Shown one piece after another: positions 25,924-34,800 of a stretch of DNA of 64,000 bases. A program made the translations under genes and the position numbers. The stretch spans positions 186,001-250,000 of the forward strand of contig CAJXKA010000001.1 of assembly GCA_913055655.1 (NCBI GenBank), in the 5' to 3' direction. Position 1 is the first letter of the stretch. Every line of letters begins with the position of its first letter. The notes beneath the pieces are model-generated. The model saw nothing but the letters and a program-made list of their open reading frames with translations, was not told where the DNA came from and did not search any database. The DNA comes from an uncultured Oceanospirillales bacterium. Its GTDB lineage: Bacteria > Pseudomonadota > Gammaproteobacteria > Xanthomonadales > SZUA-36.

Positions 25924-28900
25924 ATGGAAACGGTCGAACAGAAGCGGGCACGGCGACAGGCCGGTGCGCCGGTGGCGAAGTACGATGATGCGCTGCCGAT
26001 CACCGCGCACCGCGAGGACATTATCGCCGCCATCCGCGACAACCCCGTGGTGGTGATCGCCGGCGAGACCGGTTCCGGCAAGACTACGCAGCTGCCGCGC
26101 TACTGCCTGGAGGCCGGGCGTGGCATTGACGGCCAGGTGGCCTGCACCCAGCCGCGGCGCATCGCCACGCGCGCCATGGCCACGCGCGTGGCCGAGGAAC
26201 TGGGCGTGAAACTGGGCGAGCAGGTCGGCTACCAGGTGCGTTTTCGCGACCACGCCTCGAAAGACGGCTACATCAAGTTCATGACCGACGGCCTGCTGCT
26301 GGCCGAGGCCATGGGCGACCCGCTGCTGCGCGCCTACGACACCATCCTCATCGACGAGGCGCACGAGCGCAGCCTGAACATCGATTTCCTGCTGGGTTAC
26401 CTGAAACGGCTGCTGCCCAGGCGCCCGGACCTGCGCGTGGTGATCACCTCGGCGACCATCGACACCGAGAAGTTTTCAAAACACTTCAATGATGCGCCGG
26501 TCATCGAGGTTTCGGGTCGCGGATACCCGGTGGACATCGTCTACCAGCCGCTGGATGAATCCGATGGCGGCCGCGACGACGACCGCGGCCTGTACCAGGG
26601 CATCCGCGAGGCCGTGCAGCGCCTGGACCGGATCGATCCGCGCGGCGACATCCTGGTGTTCCTGTCGGGCGAACGGGAAATTCACGAGGCGCGCGACTTC
26701 CTCAACCGGGCCAGCCTGCGCCATACCGAGGTGCTGCCGCTGTACGCCCGGCTTTCGGGCGCTGAGCAACAACGCGTGTTCCACCCGGGTCCTGAGCGGC
26801 GCATTATCCTGACGACGAATATCGCAGAGACGTCGCTGACGGTGCCGCGGATCAAGTTCGTCATCGATTCGGGGCTGGCGCGTATCAGCCGCTATGCACA
26901 TCGATCACGCACGCAGCGGCTGCCGATTGAGCCGGTGTCGCAGGCCAGCGCCAACCAGCGTGCCGGCCGCTGCGGGCGCCTGGGGCCGGGCACCTGCGTG
27001 CGCCTGTACGACGAAATCGATTTCGAATCGCGGCCCGAGTTCACCGAGCCGGAGATCCTGCGCACCTCGCTGGCCTCGGTGATCCTGAAAATGCTGTCGA
27101 TGGGCCTGGGCGAGATCGAGGAATTTCCGTTCCTGGAGCCGCCGGCGCCGCGCATGATCAACGACGCGCGCCACCTGTTGTTTGAACTGGGCGCCGTCGA
27201 CGAGGCGCGTGAGCTGACCGAGACCGGCAAGCGCCTGTCGCGCTGGCCGGTGGATGTGCGCTTCGCGCGCATTATCGAGGAGGGCGCGCGCCAGGGCTGC
27301 CTGGAGGACACGCTGGTGCTGGCGGCCGGGCTCAGCATCCAGGACCCGCGCGAACGGCCCACCGATGCCCGCCAGGCGGCCGACGAGGCGCATAAGCGTT
27401 TTGACACGCCGGGGTCTGATTTTGCCGCCCTGCTGGCGCTGTGGCAGCACCTGCGCAAACAGCGCAAGGCGCTGACCGGCAACCAGTTCCGCAAGGCCTG
27501 CCGGCGCGAGTTCCTGGCCTGGCAACGGGTATTGGAATGGTTTGACCTGTACCAGCAGTTGCGCGACCTGGCACGCGAGGCGCGGATGTCGCTGAAGGGC
27601 GGCCACGGCGATGACGATAAGTTGCACCTGGCATTGCTGTCGGGGCTGCTCAGTCATGTCGGCCGCAAACACCCCGAGGACCACGGTTACGAAGGCGCGC
27701 GCGGTCGCGGGTTCCACATCTTCCCCGGCTCCGGCCAGTTCGGGCACAGCCCGAAATGGGTCATGGCGGCGGAAATTGTCGAGACGACGAAAACCTGGGC
27801 CCGGGTGGTCGCGCGGGTCAAGCCCGAGTGGGTGGAGAAGCAGGGCGCACACCTGCTGAAGCGCACGCATTTCGACCCGCACTGGTCACGTCGGCGTGGC
27901 CGGGTCATGGCCTGGGAACAGGTGACGCTGTATGGCCTGGTGCTGGCGGAAAAGCGCCGCGTCGACTTCGCCCGAATCGACCCGGCCGAGGCGCGGCGTA
28001 TCTTCATCATGGATGCGCTGGTACGCGGGGAACTGGACACCCGGGCCGGTTTCGCGAAGGCCAACAAGGCCGCGCGCGAGGCCGTGGAGCGGCTGGAGCA
28101 CAAGCGCCGCCAGCGCGACGTGCTGGCTGATGAGCAGGACCTTTTCGAGTTTTTCGAGGCGCGCGTGCCTGTAGATGTGAACTCGGCGAAATCGCTGGCC
28201 AAATGGCTGGAGGGCCTGGGCGCAGACGGTCGCGACCAGCTGGTGCTGGGCCAGGACATCCTGCTGCGTGAAGACGCCGGCCTTGCACCCGGCGAACTGT
28301 ACCCGGACCAGTTGGAAGTCGCCGGCCGGCGCCTGCCGCTGACCTATCGCTTCGAGCCCGGTCATGCCGACGACGGCGTCACCGTCACCGTGCCGCTGGA
28401 GCTGTTGAACACCCTCGAGCCCGCGCGCCTGTCCTGGTCCGTTCCGGGCTTGCGCCGTGAAAAGCTGGTGGAGCTGATGCGCACGCTGCCCAAGCCGGTG
28501 CGACGGGCATTGACCCCGCTGCCGCAGTTTGCGGATGCGGCCGTGGAACAGCTCGGCGAGCCGGATGACCGCTCGCTGCCATCCAGGCTGGCCGCCGTGC
28601 TCTCCGACCTGGCCGGCGTCGAGATCAAGTCGGCCGACTTTGACGAGGCCCGCATTCCCGACCACCTGCGGACCCGCGTGGTGGTGCTGGGCGAGGACGG
28701 CGAAACGGCCGCCGAGGGCCGCGATCTCGCCGCGCTGCAGGAACGCTTCGGCCGTAAGGCCCAGCGCAAGTTCATGGATCGCCAGGGCCAGGGCTTCAAC
28801 CGTGACGGCCTGGTCGAGTGGTCGTTCGGCGAGTTGCCGCTGAAAGTGCGCGGGCGGGACGGCGTCGACGCGTTCCCGGCACTGGTCGACCAGGACGATG

Positions 28901-29658
28901 CCGTGGGGCTGCGCCTGTTCGATACCGCCGACGAGGCCGCCGCGCACCACGCGGAGGGCGTGCAGCGACTGCTGGCCATCGCGCTGGACGACAAGATGAA
29001 CTGGCTGCGCAAGCATCATGGCGTGGCGCGCGACGCGATGCTGGCCTGGACGCCGTGGGGCGACGCCGTCGCGCTGGTCGATGAGTTGACGTGGCACGCG
29101 CTCTACGGCGCCGCCGGTGACGACGTGGTCGATGTCCGTGATGAGGCCGCGTTCGAAGCGCTCACGGCCCGCGTCCGGGGTGAAATCGGGCCGCTGTTCC
29201 AGCGCCAGGCGCGACGGCTGGGCGATGTCCTGGCCGCGGCCGCCGCCGTGCAGCGCGCGCTTGACGGCGATACCGGTGAGCACCAGCCGGAGGCCGCGGG
29301 TGACCTGCAGGCCGCGCTCGACGACCTGGTCTACCCGGGCTTCCTGCTCGACCTCGACGCCCGCCGGATGGCGGAGTACCCGCGTTACCTGGAGGCCATG
29401 ACCGTGCGCCTGGAGCAGCTGGCGCTGGACCCGGGCAAGGACGCCCGGCTGCAGGGCGAAGTGGCGCCGTGGTGGGACCACTACCAGCAGTACCTCGAGG
29501 CGGGGGGCGAGTATCTCGAGGTCGTCGACCGCTATCGCTGGCTGCTGCACGAGTTCCGGGTGTCGGTATTCGCCCAGCGCCTGGGCACTGCCGAGAAAGT
29601 CTCGGCAAAACGCCTGAAAACGGCCTGGCGGGACGTGACCGACGCCACCCGCACCTGA
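25924..29658 (+). CDS. hrpA: ATP-dependent RNA helicase HrpA
   Basis: A 1244-residue DEAH-box helicase. Walker A GETGSGKTTQ lies at about residue 47, DEAH at about 144, then SAT (VVITSATID). Motif VI is QASANQRAGRCGR. The helicase-associated and OB-fold domains lie at about 430-650, and a large C-terminal DUF3418 region runs to the end (KTWARVVARVKPEWVE and ARRLGDVLAAAAAVQRAL are visible). HrpA unwinds mRNA structure and has been linked to ribosome-stall rescue. Length is typical. No ribosome binding site is seen; relA follows after 25 bases. Confidence 0.96.
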   Translation: METVEQKRARRQAGAPVAKYDDALPITAHREDIIAAIRDNPVVVIAGETGSGKTTQLPRYCLEAGRGIDGQVACTQPRRIATRAMATRVAEELGVKLGEQVGYQVRFRDHASKDGYIKFMTDGLLLAEAMGDPLLRAYDTILIDEAHERSLNIDFLLGYLKRLLPRRPDLRVVITSATIDTEKFSKHFNDAPVIEVSGRGYPVDIVYQPLDESDGGRDDDRGLYQGIREAVQRLDRIDPRGDILVFLSGEREIHEARDFLNRASLRHTEVLPLYARLSGAEQQRVFHPGPERRIILTTNIAETSLTVPRIKFVIDSGLARISRYAHRSRTQRLPIEPVSQASANQRAGRCGRLGPGTCVRLYDEIDFESRPEFTEPEILRTSLASVILKMLSMGLGEIEEFPFLEPPAPRMINDARHLLFELGAVDEARELTETGKRLSRWPVDVRFARIIEEGARQGCLEDTLVLAAGLSIQDPRERPTDARQAADEAHKRFDTPGSDFAALLALWQHLRKQRKALTGNQFRKACRREFLAWQRVLEWFDLYQQLRDLAREARMSLKGGHGDDDKLHLALLSGLLSHVGRKHPEDHGYEGARGRGFHIFPGSGQFGHSPKWVMAAEIVETTKTWARVVARVKPEWVEKQGAHLLKRTHFDPHWSRRRGRVMAWEQVTLYGLVLAEKRRVDFARIDPAEARRIFIMDALVRGELDTRAGFAKANKAAREAVERLEHKRRQRDVLADEQDLFEFFEARVPVDVNSAKSLAKWLEGLGADGRDQLVLGQDILLREDAGLAPGELYPDQLEVAGRRLPLTYRFEPGHADDGVTVTVPLELLNTLEPARLSWSVPGLRREKLVELMRTLPKPVRRALTPLPQFADAAVEQLGEPDDRSLPSRLAAVLSDLAGVEIKSADFDEARIPDHLRTRVVVLGEDGETAAEGRDLAALQERFGRKAQRKFMDRQGQGFNRDGLVEWSFGELPLKVRGRDGVDAFPALVDQDDAVGLRLFDTADEAAAHHAEGVQRLLAIALDDKMNWLRKHHGVARDAMLAWTPWGDAVALVDELTWHALYGAAGDDVVDVRDEAAFEALTARVRGEIGPLFQRQARRLGDVLAAAAAVQRALDGDTGEHQPEAAGDLQAALDDLVYPGFLLDLDARRMAEYPRYLEAMTVRLEQLALDPGKDARLQGEVAPWWDHYQQYLEAGGEYLEVVDRYRWLLHEFRVSVFAQRLGTAEKVSAKRLKTAWRDVTDATRT

Positions 29659-29683
29659 GCGCCGCCTGCGCTATTCTTCAGCC

Positions 29684-31870
29684 ATGAGTGACGCCCACGA
29701 CATCCGCGAACGCCTGCGCGACTGGCTGGCGGACTATCACGCCCGTGCCGGCGTGCCCGCGGACGATACGCTGTCGCTGTTTAACGCGCTGGTCGATGGC
29801 GGATTGAATGACGAGGGCGCACTGGCGGAGCTCGAACCCCTGCTGACCGAGCTGTCCGGCCTGGCCGCCGACCCGCGCACCCTGTGCAGCGCCATGCTGT
29901 TTGTCGCGCAGCAGCACGGCGAGGACATGACACGCTGGCAGGGCCAGTTGCCCGAAGGCGTCGAAGCCCAGTTCCAGAGCCTGTCGACGCTGCAGCGGGT
30001 GAAATCGGAGACCACCCCGGCGGGCGCGGAGCGCAGCGCCGAGGGCCTGCGCCGGCTGTTGCTGGCGCTGGTGGCGGACGTGCGCGTGGTGCTGATCGCG
30101 CTGGCCTGGCAGCTGGTGCAGCTGCGCGCCGCCAAGGACGAACCGGAGCGCGCGGCCGAGCTGGCCCGCGAGACCATGTTGATCCACGCGCCGCTGGCCA
30201 ACCGCCTGGGCGTCTGGCAGCTGAAGTGGGAACTGGAGGACCTGGCGTTCCGTTTCCAGGAGCCGGCGGCCTACAAGAGAGTCGCCAGGCAGGTGGCCGA
30301 GCGCCGCGCCGACCGTGAGCGATTTATCGCCACGTTTATCGAGCGCCTGCAGGGGGTCATCACCGAGGCGGGCATCGTGGGCGAGGTCGTCGGGCGCCCG
30401 AAACACATCTACAGCATCTGGAAAAAAATGCAGCGCAAGGGACTGGATTTCCAGGAGTTATTCGACCTGAGAGCGGTGCGCGTCCTGGTGGCTGATGTGC
30501 CCACCTGTTACAGCGTGCTGGGCCTGGTGCACACGCACTGGCAGCCCATTCCGGGCGAGTTCGACGACTACATCACCACGCCCAAGGGCAACAATTACCA
30601 GTCGCTGCACACCGCCGTGGTCGGGCCGGAAGGCAAGGCCGTGGAGGTGCAGATTCGTACGCACGAGATGAACGAGCACGCGGAACTGGGTGTGGCCGCG
30701 CACTGGCGCTACAAGGAGGGCGGGCCCAGCGACCCGGCTTTCGACCGCAAGGTCACCGCGATGCGGCAATTGCTGGATGGTGGTGAAGAAGAACTGGATG
30801 ACGAAACCCTGCTGGAGCACTTCCGCTCGGTGACCAGCGAGGATCGCGTGTATGTGCTGACCCCGCGCGGCGAGGTCATCGACATGGCGCTGGGGTCGAC
30901 CGTGCTGGATTTCGCCTACCACGTGCATACCGAGGTCGGGCATCGCTGCCGCGGCGCCAAGGTGAATGGCCGAATCGTGCCGCTCACGCACGCGGTGGCC
31001 AACGGCGACCGGGTGGAGATCCTGACCGCGAAGGAACCCAGGCCCAGCCGGGACTGGCTGAACCCCCGGCTGGGCTTTATCTACGGCGCACGCGCCCGGG
31101 CCAAGGTCCGGCAGTGGTACAAGAAAGAATCCCACGAGGAGAACCTGGCCCAGGGCCGGGAACTGGTGGAGGCCGAACTGAAGCGCATGGGCCTGGGCGA
31201 GGACGACCTGCAGGCCGCCCCGGAACGGTTCGGGCTGAAAACGCTGGATGACCTGTACGCGGCCGTGGGCAATGGCGACCTGACCGTCGCACAGGTGGTC
31301 AGCGCCGCGGAACGGCAGAGGACCGTGGATGTCGAGACCACGGCCGAGGACCTGCTGAAACGCCCGTCCAAACGGTCCCGCGCGCCCGGCAAACGCAAGG
31401 CGGGTGGCAAAAGCGGCATCATCATCGAGGGTGTCGGCAACCTGGCGACCACCATCGCGCGTTGCTGCCAGCCGCTGCCCGGCGACCCGGTGGTCGGCTA
31501 CATCACGCGCGGGCGCGGCGTCACCATCCACCGCGATGACTGCGCCAACGTGCTGCGCTGGCAGGCCCAGGAGTCGCAGCGCCTGCTGCAGGTGCGCTGG
31601 GGACAGGCGGCGGATCACCGCTACCGCGCCGGCGTCCTGATGCGGGCGTACAACCGCCGCGAGCTGTTCAGGGATATCTCGGCCGTCATGGCGTCCGCGG
31701 AAGTGTCGGTGACCGACATCGACAGCCATCGTGACCCCGACAGCGACCTCGCCGAGATCCGGTTACAGGTGGAAGTGCGTGGCTACGAACAGCTCAGCGA
31801 GTTGCTCAGCCGCCTGTCGGGGGTTCGCAACGTGGTGGAGGTGCGGCGGCTGCGCGATAGCGCGGCCTAG
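29684..31870 (+). CDS. relA: GTP pyrophosphokinase RelA (ppGpp synthetase I)
   Basis: Ribosome-associated (p)ppGpp synthetase. The N-terminal pseudo-hydrolase domain lacks an obvious HD pair, and the synthetase domain shows KHIYSIWKKMQRKGLDF. The EFDD motif (Glu292-Asp294-Asp295) is the ExDD signature of synthetase-only RelA rather than SpoT. A TGS domain (VLTPRGEVIDMALGSTVLDF), a zinc-finger region with RCCQPLPGDPVVGYITRGRG, and a C-terminal ACT domain complete it. 728 residues. Its TAG stop is palindromic with the stop of the convergent glycosyltransferase gene. Confidence 0.96.
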   Translation: MSDAHDIRERLRDWLADYHARAGVPADDTLSLFNALVDGGLNDEGALAELEPLLTELSGLAADPRTLCSAMLFVAQQHGEDMTRWQGQLPEGVEAQFQSLSTLQRVKSETTPAGAERSAEGLRRLLLALVADVRVVLIALAWQLVQLRAAKDEPERAAELARETMLIHAPLANRLGVWQLKWELEDLAFRFQEPAAYKRVARQVAERRADRERFIATFIERLQGVITEAGIVGEVVGRPKHIYSIWKKMQRKGLDFQELFDLRAVRVLVADVPTCYSVLGLVHTHWQPIPGEFDDYITTPKGNNYQSLHTAVVGPEGKAVEVQIRTHEMNEHAELGVAAHWRYKEGGPSDPAFDRKVTAMRQLLDGGEEELDDETLLEHFRSVTSEDRVYVLTPRGEVIDMALGSTVLDFAYHVHTEVGHRCRGAKVNGRIVPLTHAVANGDRVEILTAKEPRPSRDWLNPRLGFIYGARARAKVRQWYKKESHEENLAQGRELVEAELKRMGLGEDDLQAAPERFGLKTLDDLYAAVGNGDLTVAQVVSAAERQRTVDVETTAEDLLKRPSKRSRAPGKRKAGGKSGIIIEGVGNLATTIARCCQPLPGDPVVGYITRGRGVTIHRDDCANVLRWQAQESQRLLQVRWGQAADHRYRAGVLMRAYNRRELFRDISAVMASAEVSVTDIDSHRDPDSDLAEIRLQVEVRGYEQLSELLSRLSGVRNVVEVRRLRDSAA

Positions 31871-34800
31871 TGATCGCCCTCAAGCGCGTCGAACAGGGTG
31901 ACCAGGTCGCGGCGGGCGGCCTCGGTTGAGAAATGGGCCTGCACGTTCGCGATGCCACCCTCGGCAATCCGCTCCCACAGTGTCTCGTCGCGGTAGAGCC
32001 TGACCACGGCGTCGGCAAACGCCTGGGCGTCGTCGGCGACCAGCACATCGCGGCCGTCTTCGGCGTGAATACCTTCCACCGCCACCGACGTGGCGACCAC
32101 CGGCTGGCCGTGGGCCATCGACTGGTTGACCTTGCCTTTCACGCCGGCGCCGTAGCGCAGCGGCGCCACTGACAGCCGGCAACCATCCAGGAAGGGCCCC
32201 ATCGTGTCGACGAAGCCGTGGAATCGGACGCCTTCGTGGTTTCCCAGGGCTTCCACCTCGGGCGTCGCCTTGGAGCCGACCAGGTGAAAGCGCGCTTCCG
32301 GCAGCTCGGCGCGCACGCGCGGCCAGATGGTCTCGACGAACCAGGTGGCCGCGTCGATGTTGGGCGGATGCTGGTAGCCGCCGACGAAGTAGAGGTCCGA
32401 TCGCTCCGCGAACCCCTTGCCACGGCCCTGCACCTCGTGGATGTTCGAGAGCACGAACACGGGGCAGCCCGGCGCATCGTCAGCCAGCACTTCGCGCTCC
32501 ACCTCGCTGACCACCAAGGTCGCGTCGGCGTCGCGGATCACCGCGAGCTCGGCGCGGCGGGTCATGCGCGCGGCCTGCTTCAGGGCGGCGCTGTTCTCCA
32601 GTTCGGCCAGGCGCTGCTCGCGCAGGTAATGCAGGTCGACGGTGTCGAAGATGAACTTCGCGCGCGGCGCCCATTTGCGGCAGGTGGCCAGGTAATGGGT
32701 GGCCACGTAGTGCCGGCTGACGATGACATGGCCGAAGTCGGCGCCGTGTTCGCGCAGGAAATCGCCCGGCGAGCGCAGCCAGGGGTCGTACCAGGATTCC
32801 ACGCCATCGGCCTGAAGCGCCTTCGTATAGTGCCCGGCGTGGGCGCGGTTGTCGGCGAAAAAGGTCACGCCATAGCCCATGTCCTGCAGGCAGCGCATCA
32901 GCGCCACCAGGCGGACGCTGCCGGAATCCTGGTCCGGCTCGGGCGTGTAGGCGTCAACGATCAGCACGCGCCCACGCAGGCGGCGGTCGCGGGCGCGGCG
33001 CAGGCCGGCCGTGTCGTCCGGACCGGAGAGCGGTGCCGGGAACGTGGCCAGTTCGTCCGCCCAGCGGGCCAGGAACCTGTCACGGTTCACGGACTGGTAG
33101 CGTTTCACGCCACTGGCGAGATCCGTGCCGGATGTGACGCCTTCGTGGTGGATCACCGTGGCGGCCGGCTGCACGTAGACTTTCAGTTCCTGCGCGCGCA
33201 CCCGGAACGCCAGGTCGGTGTCCTCGTAATAGGCCGGCGCGTAATGGGTGTCGAAGCCGCCCAGCTCGTTCCACAACGCGCGCCGCAGCAGGATACAGGC
33301 GCCGGAAACGTAGTCGCATTCGCGCAGTGGCTGGTACTCGGGCCGTGACGGGTTGTCGCCGCGGCCGTAGTTCCAGCCCGAGCCGTCACTGAAAATCAGG
33401 CCGCCGCACTCCTGCAGGGTGCCGTCCGGATAGACCAGGCGGGCGCCGACCAGGCCGGCGTCGGGGCGGCGCTCGAAGGTATCGAGCAATGCGTCCAGCC
33501 AGCCGTCCAGCACCTCGGTGTCGTTGTTCAGGAAGCAGACGAATTCACCGCGCGCCTGTTCCGCGGCGCGGTTGCAGTTGCCGATAAAGCCCAGGTTCTC
33601 ATCGGCGGCCAGCAGTCGCAGCCCTTCGATACCGCGCAGTTTGTCGACGCTGTCGTCGCCGGATGCATCGTCCGCGACGATAATCTCGACCGGGGTGTCG
33701 CAGCGCGTTGTCGCCAGGCTGGCCAGGCAGGCGGCGGTGGCCTCGAAGTGGCGGTACGCGGGAATGATGATGCTGACGCGTGGCGAGTCACTGTGGGGGA
33801 CAGCGGCGGGTGGTTCGACCGGTTCCGGGCCGCGTTCAGGCAGGGGTTTGACGGTTCGGGTGGCCAGTGCTTCATCGTCCGGCGCCGGCCGTGATTCGAA
33901 GTGCTGCATGCGCCGCACGGTGCCGCCGATGCCATTGGTCGACAGGTTGCGCCACAGTTGCGCCGTCAGCCAGGGCCAGCGCGCCGGGTTCCACGCGCGG
34001 GCGCGGCGGGCGCTCGCAAGCATGCGGCGCGACACCCGCAGCGGCGCGGTCAGGCGCCAGGAATGACTCCCCAGCACGGCCGCGTGTTCGGCGCGCAGGG
34101 TGTCCAGCATCTGGCTGACGCGCGCGACATCGACGCGCAGCTCTTCGATTTCCCGGTCCAGCTTGTCAATGTGGCCGGCGCGCCTTGCCAACTCGGCCTC
34201 GGCCTCGCGATTCTGCGCTTCGCGCAGGGCCTCCAGTTGCTTAACTTTTCGCTTTCGCTCACGGATCTCGGATTCTGCCCAGTCCGTTCGTTTCCTGACT
34301 TCGTGTTCGAGTTTCCTCGCTTCCGAGGCGCGGGCTTCAATCGTGGCCAGTCGGCGGCCTGCAATCGAGCGCCAGGCGCCGGCCTCGGACTCCGCCAGGC
34401 CGGGTTCGGGCAATGCACCGACCTGGAAGGCGGGCCGGGACACCGGGCAAACATCGTTATACGCCGTGATCATGCCGTCCATGTTTGCCGGGGCCAGGTC
34501 CCGCAGCCGGGCGCGGACCGAGTCCCGCGCGGCTGGGTTTGCAGCCAGTGCGCGCAGCCTGTCGGCGAGGGCATCGGCGTCGGGCTCGACCAGCCAGCCG
34601 GTTTCACCGTCGCTGATCCGTTCCGGGAAGGAGCCGACCCGGGTGGCCACGGTCGGAATCGCCAGGGCCTGCATCTCCGACAGGGCGTAATTGAAGGTCT
34701 CCGGCACCACCGACAGCAGCGCCGCCAGGTCGGGCCCGATGGCGCGTAGCAGGTTCGGCAGTTCGTCGCGCTCGTAATCCAGGATGACGTTGACGCCGGC

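Noticed and set aside
27886..29550. A 554-codon minus-strand frame opposite hrpA
   Set aside because: Shadow frame of the HrpA coding sequence with no recognisable domain.
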